A DNA stretch of 59,847 nucleotides from a virus. A program made the translations under genes and the position numbers. Shown here piece after piece: positions 34,901 to 43,637 of this stretch; positions within the stretch are counted from its first letter, which is position 1, and each line of letters begins with the position of its first letter. Where the stretch lies: the IMG/VR virus record IMGVR_UViG_3300047328_000044, positions 1 through 59,847 of that record; one strand, written 5' to 3'. The notes below the pieces were generated by a model. The model was not told the DNA's origin. It made no database searches and saw only the letters and a program-made list of their open reading frames with translations.

Positions 34901-37900
34901 TTCGGCATCTCGTACGAAAACGCGCAAGGCGGCGAGACGGCCATCACGCAGTTCGCGACCGCCACGGCTCAGGCGATCGCGATCACCGTCCCGTACCTCA
35001 TCGCGGGCACGAAGCCGACGCCGACCTTCAGTGCCGCCTCAACCATCTCGAGCGCCCCCGCGCTCGCCGGCGTCGCGCTGCGCGTCGTTCTCGGCTGGAC
35101 GATCAATAATCAGCCCACGGACGGATCGCTCTCGCAGATCGCGGTCTATTACCGCATCCACGGCTCGGGTAACTGGTCGCAGGCGTTCGCGATCCCGGCC
35201 GCCGGCCTGCCGAACCCGACGAACCCGCAGAGCTACGCGAACGTCGAGATCCCCGCCATGACGGCGGGCGTTGCGTACGACTTCGGCATCGCGTACGAGA
35301 ACGCGCAAGGCGGCCAGGGGAATATCGCGGCTCCGGCCGCGTGGTCGAACTACACGCCCGCGCCGATCGCAATCGCGAACCCGTACATGCTCACGACGCT
35401 CTGGACGCCGACGATCTCGGCGGTCACGATCACCGCGGCCCCGACGGTCACGGGCGGCGCGGGAACGGTCGGGTCGCTCTCCGCGACGGCGTCCCTCGCA
35501 TTCACGACCACGCAGCCGACGGACGGCAGCCTGTCGCGCATCTCGATCTACGTTGCGATCGCGGGCTCCGGAAACTACGGCTATGTCGGGTCGATCGTCG
35601 CACAAGGCGCGTCGACGTCGTCGCCGCCGGCATCGGCGTCCTATTCGGGAATCCAGGTGCCGAACCTCACGAACGGCACGGCGTACGACTTCGCGATCGC
35701 GATGGAAAACGTCGCGGGCGGCGAGGGAGCGATCACGTACGTCGGCACGTCGACGGCGCAAGCCATCGCCGTCACCACGCAGTACCTCGCCGGCGGGACG
35801 CCCGTGTCTCCGACGAATACGAGCGTCACGATTGCGAGCGTCCCGACGCTGCCGGGCGTCGTCGGCCGCGTGCAACTCTCGACGACGATCACGAACCAGC
35901 CCGTCGACGGAACCTTCAAGGGCGTCGTGTTCTTCCAGCGGCAGCACGGCGCCGGTACGGGCGCGTGGTCCGTCGCGTTCATCGTGCCGACGACCTCCCC
36001 CGCGACGCCGGCCGCATCGGGAACGTACTCCGTCGAGCTACCGGAGGTGAGTGCGGGCGTCGCGTTCGACTTCGGCGTCGCATTCGAAAACGTCCAGGGC
36101 GCGCGCGGCGCAATCGTCTCGCCCGCCGCGTGGCAGAACTACACGCCGCAAGCGATTCAGATCGAGACGGCGTACCTACTCGGCACGATCGCGACGCCCG
36201 CCGTGCAATCGTCGCCCGGACCATTCACCGCGTCGGTCGGCACGAGTAACGGCCTCACGGCCGCCGTCTATGTCGCGTTCACGCTGACGAACCAGCCGCA
36301 GGACGGCTCGCTCTCGCGCATCGGCATGTGGCAGCGCGTGACCGCGGGCGGCTCGAATCCGTGGGTCTACGTCGGCTCGTTCCCATCGAACGGCGTGAAC
36401 TCGACGTCGCCGCCGGCCAGCGGGACGTACACGTTTCAATTCGACAATCTTACGAACGGCCAGGGCTACGATTTCGGCTGCAGCTACGAGAACGCGCAGG
36501 GCGGCGAAGGCACGACGGTCTTCATCGCTTCGGCGACGGCCGTAGCGATCGCGGTCAGCACGCCGTATCTGCTCAAAAATACCAATCCGGCGACGGCGCC
36601 GACGATCTCCGGAACGCCGACGGTCGCGAGCGTTTCGACGCTTCCGGGGTTTGCGGCGCGAGCCGGCGTCACGTTCACCGTCTCCAATCAGCCGACGGAC
36701 GGATCGCTTTCGCAGATCGGCTGCTACTATCGGAATACGGGCACGAATTGGTCCAAGGCGTTCGCCATTCCGGCGAGCCCGATCGTTCCGCCCTACTCGG
36801 CGTCGCAGACCTACTACTTCGAGATCGCGGACATTTCGGCTGGCGTGGCGATCGACTTCGGTTGCACGTACGAGGACGCGCAGGGGAACGAAACGCCGGT
36901 CGGCACGATCGCGACGAATTATACGCCCCTCGCGATCGGCATCGCGTCGCAATACATGCTCGCGGGCTCGACGCTCACGCCGGTCGTCTCGGGCCCGAGC
37001 GCCACAAACGGCACGTCCGCCGACGGCGTGAACGCGGACGTCATCGTGACGTTCTCGCTCACCAATCAGCCGACGGACGGATCTCTGTCGCGCGTGCAGA
37101 TCTGGGTGCGCCAGAGCTCCCGCGGCGGCTCGAACGTCCAGGGGAACTCCACGTTCTATTGGTCGCCGTACGGATCGCAGCAAGCCTACGGCGTCGGGTC
37201 GTCCTCTCCGCCCGCGAGCGGCCCATACCGATTCGATCTGGCCGACATGACGAACGGCCAGACGATCGACATTGGGGTCAGCTACGAGAACGCGCAGGGC
37301 GGCGAGTCGACGCTTGCCGTCGTCGTCTCGTCGTTCACGACGGCCGCGCTCAACCTGCCGGCGAGCGGCACGGCGTTCCAGAATCTCCTCACCGATCAAT
37401 TCATCGGCCTTGCGGTCAACTCGACGAACGGATTCCTCGCGATGCCCGTGGGCAGCGGCATCGCCATCTATCCGTCCACGCAATCGGACTACCTCGGGCC
37501 GTACGTGGGCGCGCCCGTGGACCAAGCCGCGATCGCATCGTACGCGACGTTCGTCATGCGCTTCCAGCTCACGAGCACGAGCGCGTCGGGCTTCATCACC
37601 GCTTCCATGTTCACGAGCGCGACCGCGCCTGCCGGCACGTTCACGAGCGGCTATTACATCACGTATACGCCGGGCTCGCCGCCCACGCTCACGATCAACA
37701 AGCTCGTCGCCGGAGCGCTCTACTCGATCGTTTCACGCAGCGCCGCGATCGCCGCGTCAGGCTTCTATGCCGCGGTCCCCGCCCTGCCGAACTCCGACCT
37801 CGCGTTCCACGAGCTGCGCGTCGTCATCATCCCCGGAAGCGGGCTCATCGTTCCCGCGCCGGGGATCACGATCGAGATCTACCTCGACTCGGTGCTCGTG

Positions 37901-40900
37901 CTGTCGTTCGCAGAAAGCACCACGACCGCCGCCGTCACGACCGGGCCGAGCTACTTCTCGTTCGGCGGGAACATCGGCGGCGTCGCGCCCTACACGTCGG
38001 GGACGTGCGGACCGGGGAGCAACGGGTACTCCGCGGTCTATCTCGATCCGCAAGACCTCGTAATGACCGGCACTCAGGGCGGTCGGCGATACGAGCAGCA
38101 GCAGGCGTCGCTCGTGAAATCTCAGGCGAAGCAAGCCGCGACGGGCTCGACGACGCCGCTTGAAACCGCCGTCGTGCAACGCGAGAGCAACGCCGGCACG
38201 ACCGGGCACGGCATCAACCTGCTCTTCAACCCGAGCGCAGCGCGCGGCTCGAACGGGTGGGCGACGTACGATTCGTCGGGAGGCGTGGCGTCGCTCTACA
38301 CCGATCAAAGCTCGGGCGGCCGGTTCCTCATCAACCTGCCCGCGCACGCGTACGGCGCCGCGAACAAAGTCGCCGAGTGGCTCCAAAATCTCAACACGAA
38401 CGCGTACAACACGCTCCTCGCCTCGTCGACGTACACGATCTCGGGCTTCCTCGAAGTGGCGTCGCTGCCGACGGGCGCGTACGCGCAGATCTCGCTCACG
38501 GGCCTGCCGACCGGATCGACGAGCGTCGGCCTCACGCAGTTCGCGTCTCCGGGCGTGTACTTTTTCTCGATCCAGGTCACGACGGGTAGCGGCGCTTTCT
38601 CCTCGCCCGCCCTGACGCTCGCCGTCAACACCGGCACGTCCGCGACGACGACCGTGGCCGCGTTCGTCGCGTTCCACACGCTCATGCTCGAGTCGGGCAC
38701 CGTCGCGACGCACTACGACGACTCGCAAGCGCACGCGCTCGTCGCGAACACGCACACCGCAACCGCCGGCGCCGAGGGGAGCTATCTCGCAGGCGGGTTG
38801 GTCAGCGCGCGGCACCTCTACGGTGGGAACGCCGCCGACGCGGGCGCGATGGTCGACTCGACCTCGAAGTTGCTCTTTGCGCGCCATCACGCCGCCGTGC
38901 AAGCCGCGCTCACGTCGACCGCAGGCGCCGATGCATCATACCTCGCGTCAGGTCAGATTTCGCGTCGTCACGTCAACCCCGCCGGCAGCGCGAACACGAT
39001 CAAGAACCCGCGTTTCCAGAACGGCCTCGCGGGATGGTCGTTCTACTCCACCGCCTCCGCCGGCTTGATCGGCGCGTACGCTACGAGCGCCTACTTTGGC
39101 GGATCCGCATCGATCGTGTCGGGAGCGAGTCGGGGCGCAACCGCCTACCTCGACGAGATCTATCAGGCCGTCAACGCGAACTCGTTCGGCTACCTCAGCG
39201 GCGCTGCCGTCGTCGCGGCCGTGTGTGTGTACATTCCCGTGCTCTACGCAGGCGCGAGCGTCTCGCTTGCGTGGTCCGACTCGTCGGGCGGCAGCGGCAC
39301 CCTCGCGACCTCGACCGCAACTGGCACCGTATTGCTCAGCGGCACGTTCACGCCGACCGCGGGCGCCACGACGGTCAACCTCCTGTTCCAGCTCACCTCC
39401 GCGGGAAACGCGGCGTCGCAGGTCATTTTTTACGATCCCAAACTTGAACTTGGCAGCGTCGCGACGCCCTTCCGCGACGACAACGCCACGTCGCTGCTCG
39501 CGCTCACGCACGAGGTCGAACTTGGCTCGACGGGCTCGTTCCGATCGCAGACCGTTCAAGATCGCCACATCGCCGCGAGCGTGCCGCGGAAGAACCTCAT
39601 CGTCAACGGAAATAATTGCGCGGGCACCGGCGACACGGCTCCATCTACGTTCGGCTGGAAGGGCGCGTACAACACGACGGCCGCGCCGTTCTCCGGTGGA
39701 AATTACGGGCCGTTTCTTTCGATCGGCTTCACGAAAACCTCGACTGCGAGCGCGCAGGGTTACTACCAAGACGTGCCGGTCACCCCGGGCCAGACGTACA
39801 CGTTCCAGGGCCTAATCTACGACGTCTCGGGAAGCTGCTCTCCGACGATCTGGATCGGTAAGTCCGACTACTCGACGCAATACAACGCTTCGCCGACCAC
39901 GCCCGTCAACGTAGCAACGATCCCCGCGTTCTACTCCGGCGCCGCCACGCACGCGAACGCGAACAGCACGACGAGCACCGCCGGTTGGGCGCATCTGTAC
40001 GGCACGTTCGCCGTACCGTCGGGCGTCTCGAGCGTACGCGTGCTCATCTACGACAGCGGCTCCGTCGCCTCGCTGTCGTTCTACGCTCAGGGCATCATGC
40101 TCACCGAGGGTTCGCGCCTCCAAGATTATATCGACCACGAAGGCAACGCGGGCTCGATCGCAAATCGACACCTCAGCAACGCGACCCAGGATGGCCTCGC
40201 GAACGGCACCTACACGCGGTCCGTGTGGAACCTGCCGCATCAGGGCGCGAACCTCGTGGAGAATCCGTACTTCGCCGTCACGGCGCAATCGCCGACGACG
40301 GAGGTCGCCGCGAATTGGGCGGGCCTGCCGACCGCCAATATCGCGTATAACGGCGGATCCGGCTGGACGATGAGCCAGGAGACGACGACGGGCGGCAGCG
40401 CGCTGATCGGCAGCAACGACGTCCTCTGCCGCTACAACACGGGGGTCACGATCCCCGCGTCGACCACGTACTCGAACCGCATCACGACGGAACGCGTCTT
40501 CGCGGCATTGCCGGGCGACTCGTTCGTGCTCAACGTCCACTATTCGATCGCGTCGCTCGCGTCGCTGCCCGCCGGCGTCCAACTGAATCTGCACTTCGGC
40601 TTCTACCGCTATTTTTCCGACGGCACGAACGACGTCGGCGCCGGCGCCGTCGGGCTCGTGAATCTGCCGAACGTCAGCACGGCCACCGCGGGCTACGCCA
40701 CCGCCTCGACGACGTACACCGTGCCGCAGCCGGTCTCGAAATCGGTCGTCGGGCTCACCGTCACGCTCGAAATCGAAATCCAGAATACGACGGGCTCTTC
40801 GTACACGACGACTAACCTCGTGGCCGACGTGCGCTTCGGGTACGTGCAGTGCTATCGCTTGACGAATCTCGCCTCCGAAGTCACGGGGCAACTGCCGTAC

Positions 40901-41332
40901 GCGAACGACAGCACCGCGACGCAGGCGGCGATCAGCTCGGCGGGCGCGCTGCAGGGCGTCAACACCGCGATGATCGGCCCGTACGGCACGACGCCCGGCT
41001 TCTCGACGATCAATTCGTCGCAGACGTTCACGCCGTCCCTGACGATTACGATCCCGTCGTACGGCTCCTGGTTCGTCGAGATCGAATGGACCGCGCGATG
41101 CACGTACACGTCGCTTGCGATCGCGGCGACGAGCACCGGCACGATGGGCACGCCTTCGTCGATCAACGCGCCGAACACGACGACCGTCCCGACGACCGGC
41201 GTCGCGAAGTATATCGTGACCGCGACGGGTGCCCAGACGATCACCGCGACGTTGACCGCGACGACCGGAAACTTCACCGGTGCCGCATGCGCGACCGGCC
41301 TCTATATCACGCGCCTCTGGCGCTACGCCTAA
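31952..41332 (+). CDS. Giant tail tip/receptor-binding protein with Fn3-like repeats and CBM-like modules
   Basis: 3126 aa from GTG 31952. Residues 1-450 resemble a tail hub/Dit-Tal-like region (MDRFIADALGAIPTADFW). Residues about 757-1810 carry eight Fn3-like domains, most with QPTDGSLS and YENAQGG signatures. After that comes a lectin-like segment and at least four modules opening with N-x-P/NG motifs (LLFNPSAARGSNGW, IKNPRFQNGLAGW, LIVNGNN, LVENPYF), similar to CBM4/9-type carbohydrate-binding domains. Linkers contain RHL/RHV/RHI. It probably replaces the separate Dit, Tal and fibre genes and binds surface glycans. Confidence 0.8.
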   Translation: MAAVDFRISVFSPNAQTLEANDISGDVIALTYEDTPTGCGAGKLTLGIYLEDVDSDGYYEPFNLVEISSGDMRLATACAAGATKVYLDTTEPLDRTKGEDVQQLYFYDGTNLTMRVPVVSIGTDGGGVYANIGAPDGHLGNPSTLPAYGVGTIVGRRRYVGRVALVSSQETRDPNVTVTLVGLTVAWTQASGSVTATTSANVDVGTALYDVLVQFATSHWPFFAFSQANFPTVGYTYADTLTTVTMDRFIADALGAIPTADFWVVRVGHDRIPRLVQAYIASSNTYVYNRTLQQGVTNFEAQQVQIDGDAIANVYNAVTVTGSSSGPSGQPITVQVTDPASITALGFQIDGPPASNTAITTTAAASTYGAGLLAQNSLASATLKLLVWTNDDAPVALYTGGPIRGDVLRALACITVTNFDKTGIVTNSAPDSVIQYGTGVGALWTNTGGLTVIAGGAPDGQNAWSIPAGAGGGFAFGPTFACVPGQVWTFAGYIDASGVSGGGAYSNYAWAIGGYTAGSTTPVNLAYSDATTATGTSPATTFTVPAGYVGLCIYPVVVAHSGATGNVKFSQPNVCRGSFLRPYVQNAAAPNVYGLPTSIVTTIDVKTQTTKQEAQFAAIEPDWSSYQRLQQNQAVTALLANRSTPLSIDQYCVSANLRNYTTSTSTLGVTVPAFLAQFASGTPLVSVPAQSLIFQPSQTNYVFLEASGSSYAFVVQQSPTTIPNAIAIGYFTTSATGVIGSFFTAPVGVFQVGFGNVNSTTTLPAPTWSGTPSVTNGAAITGLATAVDASVALNNVPTNGSAAQILWLYRQSASAGGSGAWIPYEAQNLTLATGSVYPAASQTQTFEYDLNNGSTYDIAIAYVGLAGYGPLSIVQSGFVVSAIGIPNAYMLAGSGSAPAVTGTATPTGSNGLTAAMALAFTPTNQPTDGSLSRISIWYTTTAISGTWTYVGSFPAYGVGSASPPASHPYTFTVDSLANGTTYGFGISYENAQGGETAITQFATATAQAIAITVPYLIAGTKPTPTFSAASTISSAPALAGVALRVVLGWTINNQPTDGSLSQIAVYYRIHGSGNWSQAFAIPAAGLPNPTNPQSYANVEIPAMTAGVAYDFGIAYENAQGGQGNIAAPAAWSNYTPAPIAIANPYMLTTLWTPTISAVTITAAPTVTGGAGTVGSLSATASLAFTTTQPTDGSLSRISIYVAIAGSGNYGYVGSIVAQGASTSSPPASASYSGIQVPNLTNGTAYDFAIAMENVAGGEGAITYVGTSTAQAIAVTTQYLAGGTPVSPTNTSVTIASVPTLPGVVGRVQLSTTITNQPVDGTFKGVVFFQRQHGAGTGAWSVAFIVPTTSPATPAASGTYSVELPEVSAGVAFDFGVAFENVQGARGAIVSPAAWQNYTPQAIQIETAYLLGTIATPAVQSSPGPFTASVGTSNGLTAAVYVAFTLTNQPQDGSLSRIGMWQRVTAGGSNPWVYVGSFPSNGVNSTSPPASGTYTFQFDNLTNGQGYDFGCSYENAQGGEGTTVFIASATAVAIAVSTPYLLKNTNPATAPTISGTPTVASVSTLPGFAARAGVTFTVSNQPTDGSLSQIGCYYRNTGTNWSKAFAIPASPIVPPYSASQTYYFEIADISAGVAIDFGCTYEDAQGNETPVGTIATNYTPLAIGIASQYMLAGSTLTPVVSGPSATNGTSADGVNADVIVTFSLTNQPTDGSLSRVQIWVRQSSRGGSNVQGNSTFYWSPYGSQQAYGVGSSSPPASGPYRFDLADMTNGQTIDIGVSYENAQGGESTLAVVVSSFTTAALNLPASGTAFQNLLTDQFIGLAVNSTNGFLAMPVGSGIAIYPSTQSDYLGPYVGAPVDQAAIASYATFVMRFQLTSTSASGFITASMFTSATAPAGTFTSGYYITYTPGSPPTLTINKLVAGALYSIVSRSAAIAASGFYAAVPALPNSDLAFHELRVVIIPGSGLIVPAPGITIEIYLDSVLVLSFAESTTTAAVTTGPSYFSFGGNIGGVAPYTSGTCGPGSNGYSAVYLDPQDLVMTGTQGGRRYEQQQASLVKSQAKQAATGSTTPLETAVVQRESNAGTTGHGINLLFNPSAARGSNGWATYDSSGGVASLYTDQSSGGRFLINLPAHAYGAANKVAEWLQNLNTNAYNTLLASSTYTISGFLEVASLPTGAYAQISLTGLPTGSTSVGLTQFASPGVYFFSIQVTTGSGAFSSPALTLAVNTGTSATTTVAAFVAFHTLMLESGTVATHYDDSQAHALVANTHTATAGAEGSYLAGGLVSARHLYGGNAADAGAMVDSTSKLLFARHHAAVQAALTSTAGADASYLASGQISRRHVNPAGSANTIKNPRFQNGLAGWSFYSTASAGLIGAYATSAYFGGSASIVSGASRGATAYLDEIYQAVNANSFGYLSGAAVVAAVCVYIPVLYAGASVSLAWSDSSGGSGTLATSTATGTVLLSGTFTPTAGATTVNLLFQLTSAGNAASQVIFYDPKLELGSVATPFRDDNATSLLALTHEVELGSTGSFRSQTVQDRHIAASVPRKNLIVNGNNCAGTGDTAPSTFGWKGAYNTTAAPFSGGNYGPFLSIGFTKTSTASAQGYYQDVPVTPGQTYTFQGLIYDVSGSCSPTIWIGKSDYSTQYNASPTTPVNVATIPAFYSGAATHANANSTTSTAGWAHLYGTFAVPSGVSSVRVLIYDSGSVASLSFYAQGIMLTEGSRLQDYIDHEGNAGSIANRHLSNATQDGLANGTYTRSVWNLPHQGANLVENPYFAVTAQSPTTEVAANWAGLPTANIAYNGGSGWTMSQETTTGGSALIGSNDVLCRYNTGVTIPASTTYSNRITTERVFAALPGDSFVLNVHYSIASLASLPAGVQLNLHFGFYRYFSDGTNDVGAGAVGLVNLPNVSTATAGYATASTTYTVPQPVSKSVVGLTVTLEIEIQNTTGSSYTTTNLVADVRFGYVQCYRLTNLASEVTGQLPYANDSTATQAAISSAGALQGVNTAMIGPYGTTPGFSTINSSQTFTPSLTITIPSYGSWFVEIEWTARCTYTSLAIAATSTGTMGTPSSINAPNTTTVPTTGVAKYIVTATGAQTITATLTATTGNFTGAACATGLYITRLWRYA
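34618..37375 (+). repeat. Tandem Fn3-like coding repeats, alternating A and B types
   Basis: Seven units of about 390 nt, preceded by a divergent eighth at about 34220. A-type units have SLSRI, a TNG turn and YENAQGGE; B-type units have SLSQI, WS-AFAIP, AGVAxDFG and NYTP. They run A-B-A-B-A-B-A, so the array grew by duplication of a two-domain block. Confidence 0.75.
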
Positions 41333-41385
41333 TCACCGCGCATTACTCAAACGTGCTACCGTGGACGCAAAAAGGAGAACTCCCC

Positions 41386-42321
41386 ATGCGCACGATGATC
41401 CTCGTCCTCACTGTTTTCGCACTCGCGGCGTGCAGCTCGCCCGGCGCGCGCGTGATCCCGACCGCCACGCCGCAGCCGACAGCCTCGCCCACGATCGCTC
41501 CCACGGCGACGCCGACTACTGCTCCGACCTCCGCGCACGTACGCATCGGAGTCGGCGCGTGGGTCAATCCGTCCCCAGCGGACGGCGGTCCGACGACGAT
41601 CGACGCGCTCGAAGCCGCGATCGGCCGTACCCTGGACTACGCGCTCCACTACGGCTCGTTCGCCTCGGCGTTCCCCTCGCCGCCGGAAAAGGACGACCTC
41701 GCGCACGGGCGTATCCCGATCCTCTCGATCACCTGCGGTAACCCGACGACGCTCCTCGGCGGTGGATACGATTCGGAAATCGACACCCTCGCGACGTCGA
41801 TCGACTCGTTCGGCGAGACGGTCGAGATGCGGTATTGCGACGAGATGAATCTGCCGCACAACAACCTGACGCCATCGCAATTCATTCCGATGTGGCAGTA
41901 CGTCCACGATCGCTTCGTTGCCGACGGCGTGGCGAACGTGCGGTGGTTCTGGTGCCCGAGCAACGAGAACGCCGATCCGTCGTCAGGCGTGGCGTACTAC
42001 CCCGGCGATGCGTACGTCGACGACGCCGGGTACGACGCCTACGACGACAACTCGGTCGGCTTCGAAGTACTCATGGATACGATCTATCCATCGTACGCGC
42101 CGATCGGCAAGCCGATGATCGTCGGCGAGACGGGCGCTATGCGCTCGACGAACCAAGGCACGTATCTCGGTGACGATGCCGCATCGCTGATTCGCTCGCG
42201 CTATCCGCTGATCCATGCGCTCGTGTACTTCGACGCGGACCCGCCGGGCGCAATCGGAGATTGGGATCTCTCGCAAGCGGGACTCGCATCGTTTCGGCTC
42301 TTCGCGCAAGCCGCGGAATAA
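41386..42321 (+). CDS. GH26-like glycoside hydrolase lipoprotein
   Basis: 311 aa, ATG 41386 with AAAGGAG 8 nt upstream. Residues 1-16 form a lipoprotein signal peptide ending in the lipobox LAAC (Cys near 17). A Pro/Thr spacer follows (residues 25-50), then a beta/alpha-barrel domain. MRYCDEMNLP (general-acid Glu), WFWCPSNE and MIVGETGA (nucleophile Glu) match the GH26 beta-mannanase/xylanase pattern. The enzyme would be anchored outside the membrane and cut a beta-glycan of the cell surface. It sits between the receptor-binding protein and the lysis genes. Confidence 0.7.
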   Translation: MRTMILVLTVFALAACSSPGARVIPTATPQPTASPTIAPTATPTTAPTSAHVRIGVGAWVNPSPADGGPTTIDALEAAIGRTLDYALHYGSFASAFPSPPEKDDLAHGRIPILSITCGNPTTLLGGGYDSEIDTLATSIDSFGETVEMRYCDEMNLPHNNLTPSQFIPMWQYVHDRFVADGVANVRWFWCPSNENADPSSGVAYYPGDAYVDDAGYDAYDDNSVGFEVLMDTIYPSYAPIGKPMIVGETGAMRSTNQGTYLGDDAASLIRSRYPLIHALVYFDADPPGAIGDWDLSQAGLASFRLFAQAAE

Positions 42322-42330
42322 TCGTAACCC

Positions 42331-42410
42331 GGACACCCCACGCCCTCGGCCGCGCGTCCGGATGGAATAGGACGCGACGGAATACCCCGGTTCCGTGGAG
42401 AGGGCAAGCA
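42331..42410 (+). promoter_or_regulatory. GGACAC + 7-bp hairpin leader before lysis-region genes
   Basis: GGACAC at 42331-42336 and a perfect stem CGCGTCC/GGACGCG (42353-42359, 42370-42376). The next start, TTG 42411, is 80 nt after the motif. Fits the recurrent late-gene leader, with longer spacing. Confidence 0.4.
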
Positions 42411-42857
42411 TTGAATGCAGAGTGGCTGCAGGGTCTCGGAGCGTTCTTCGGCGGCACGGTGTCGTTCTTCGGCTTGCTCGCCGTCGCGCTACGGTGGACG
42501 CGCATCCACGCCCTCTTCACCGACCGATTCGCGCTCGTCGAGGCCGCTACGGACGGCGAGAAACGCGCCGCGGCGGCAGAGCGGCTCGCGAAGGACTACG
42601 CCGGCTCCGTCACGGCCATGCGCGTCACGGTCGCCGAAATCGATCGACGCGTCAAGCGACTTGAGGAGATCGAGGAAAAGTTCAAAGAGCTTGTCGGATG
42701 GGTCGCCAAGATCTTCGACTACATCGTGTACCTCGAGCGCGAAGCGCTGAAGGGCGGCGTCGACATCAGCGCGCGCGCCATGCCACCGATTCCGGATTCC
42801 CTGGTCGACCATATCGATCTGCCAAACGAGCTCCGGTCTCAGGAGCGCACGGCCTAG
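42411..42857 (+). CDS. Membrane-anchored coiled-coil protein
   Basis: 148 aa from TTG 42411, with GGAGAGGG just upstream. Residues 3-26 form a membrane helix, followed by a charged coiled coil (AVAEIDRRVKRLEEIEEKFKEL). Holin-like or spanin-like in layout, in the lysis block. Function not proven. Confidence 0.5.
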   Translation: MNAEWLQGLGAFFGGTVSFFGLLAVALRWTRIHALFTDRFALVEAATDGEKRAAAAERLAKDYAGSVTAMRVTVAEIDRRVKRLEEIEEKFKELVGWVAKIFDYIVYLEREALKGGVDISARAMPPIPDSLVDHIDLPNELRSQERTA

Positions 42858-42858
42858 T

Positions 42859-43359
42859 ATGGAGGAGATGCACTCGACAGTCCAAGCTCGCGGCCGAGCA
42901 CGCGCGACGCTACTCCTCATCCTCGTCGGCGCAACCGTCCTCTTCGTTTCTGCCGGGTTCTTCGCGTACGGGACGATCGTGACGGGGCGAGAGCGCGATC
43001 AACGGCAGAACGCCATCGTAAAAAAGGTGATTGTCGCACAAGTCATCGCGAAGAAAGCGGTCGAGGCGGAGAGTCGCGATCACGCGATCATCTTCGCCGT
43101 CTGCCAGGCGTTCAATCGCCGCGATCGCGCCGAAGCGTACTATGATGCCGTCGTACTCGGAGTCGCAAGGAAATACGCCTCGACGACAAATGAGTACGCG
43201 GAGCACGTGCGGCCGGTGTTTCTGGAGCGCGCACGCGTCATGCAGGTCCTCGCTTCGTCCGACTGTCAGCACCTCATGGAGCGCGCCGAGGCCGATTCGA
43301 AACTGCCGATCAGCAAAAGACCGACGCCGACGCCGATCATGTCGGGGCTGCCGTTCTAA
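42859..43359 (+). CDS. Single-pass membrane protein, possible i-spanin-like
   Basis: 166 aa, ATG 42859 (or 42868). A transmembrane helix at residues about 17-41 (TLLLILVGATVLFVSAGFFA) is followed by a helical periplasmic domain of about 120 aa with two Cys. The type II membrane layout next to lysis enzymes fits a spanin-like partner, but no family match is seen. Confidence 0.5.
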   Translation: MEEMHSTVQARGRARATLLLILVGATVLFVSAGFFAYGTIVTGRERDQRQNAIVKKVIVAQVIAKKAVEAESRDHAIIFAVCQAFNRRDRAEAYYDAVVLGVARKYASTTNEYAEHVRPVFLERARVMQVLASSDCQHLMERAEADSKLPISKRPTPTPIMSGLPF

Positions 43360-43362
43360 CGC

Positions 43363-43409
43363 GGACACGCCTGACATAGCCCGACGCGCGCGTTCGGAAG
43401 TCGCGACGC
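43363..43409 (+). promoter_or_regulatory. GGACAC leader 47 nt before a start codon
   Basis: GGACAC at 43363-43368, ATG at 43410. GC-rich complementary arms (GCGCG...CGCG) lie just upstream of the ATG. Fourth copy with 46-48-nt spacing. Confidence 0.4.
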
Positions 43410-43637
43410 ATGTACACCGATACCGTGACCGTAACGGGCGTCAACGCAGCTCCGCAGATGCCCATCGCGATGAACGCGCAGCCGATGCCTGCGATGATCA
43501 CGATCAGCGTGCGCTCGACCACGACCGGCCTGTCATTCTCGTTCCAGGACGTCGAGGCGAATGCGGCCGACTACGTGTTCGGCGCGACGTTGACAGTCAC
43601 GATCGGCGCGGCGGCCGCGAAGGCGTCCTCGTCGTGA
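43410..43637 (+). CDS. 75-aa hypothetical beta-rich protein
   Basis: ATG 43410. Thr/Val/Ala-rich, possibly a small virion or lysis accessory protein. It ends in a GTGA overlap with the amidase-like gene. Function unknown. Confidence 0.5.
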   Translation: MYTDTVTVTGVNAAPQMPIAMNAQPMPAMITISVRSTTTGLSFSFQDVEANAADYVFGATLTVTIGAAAAKASSS

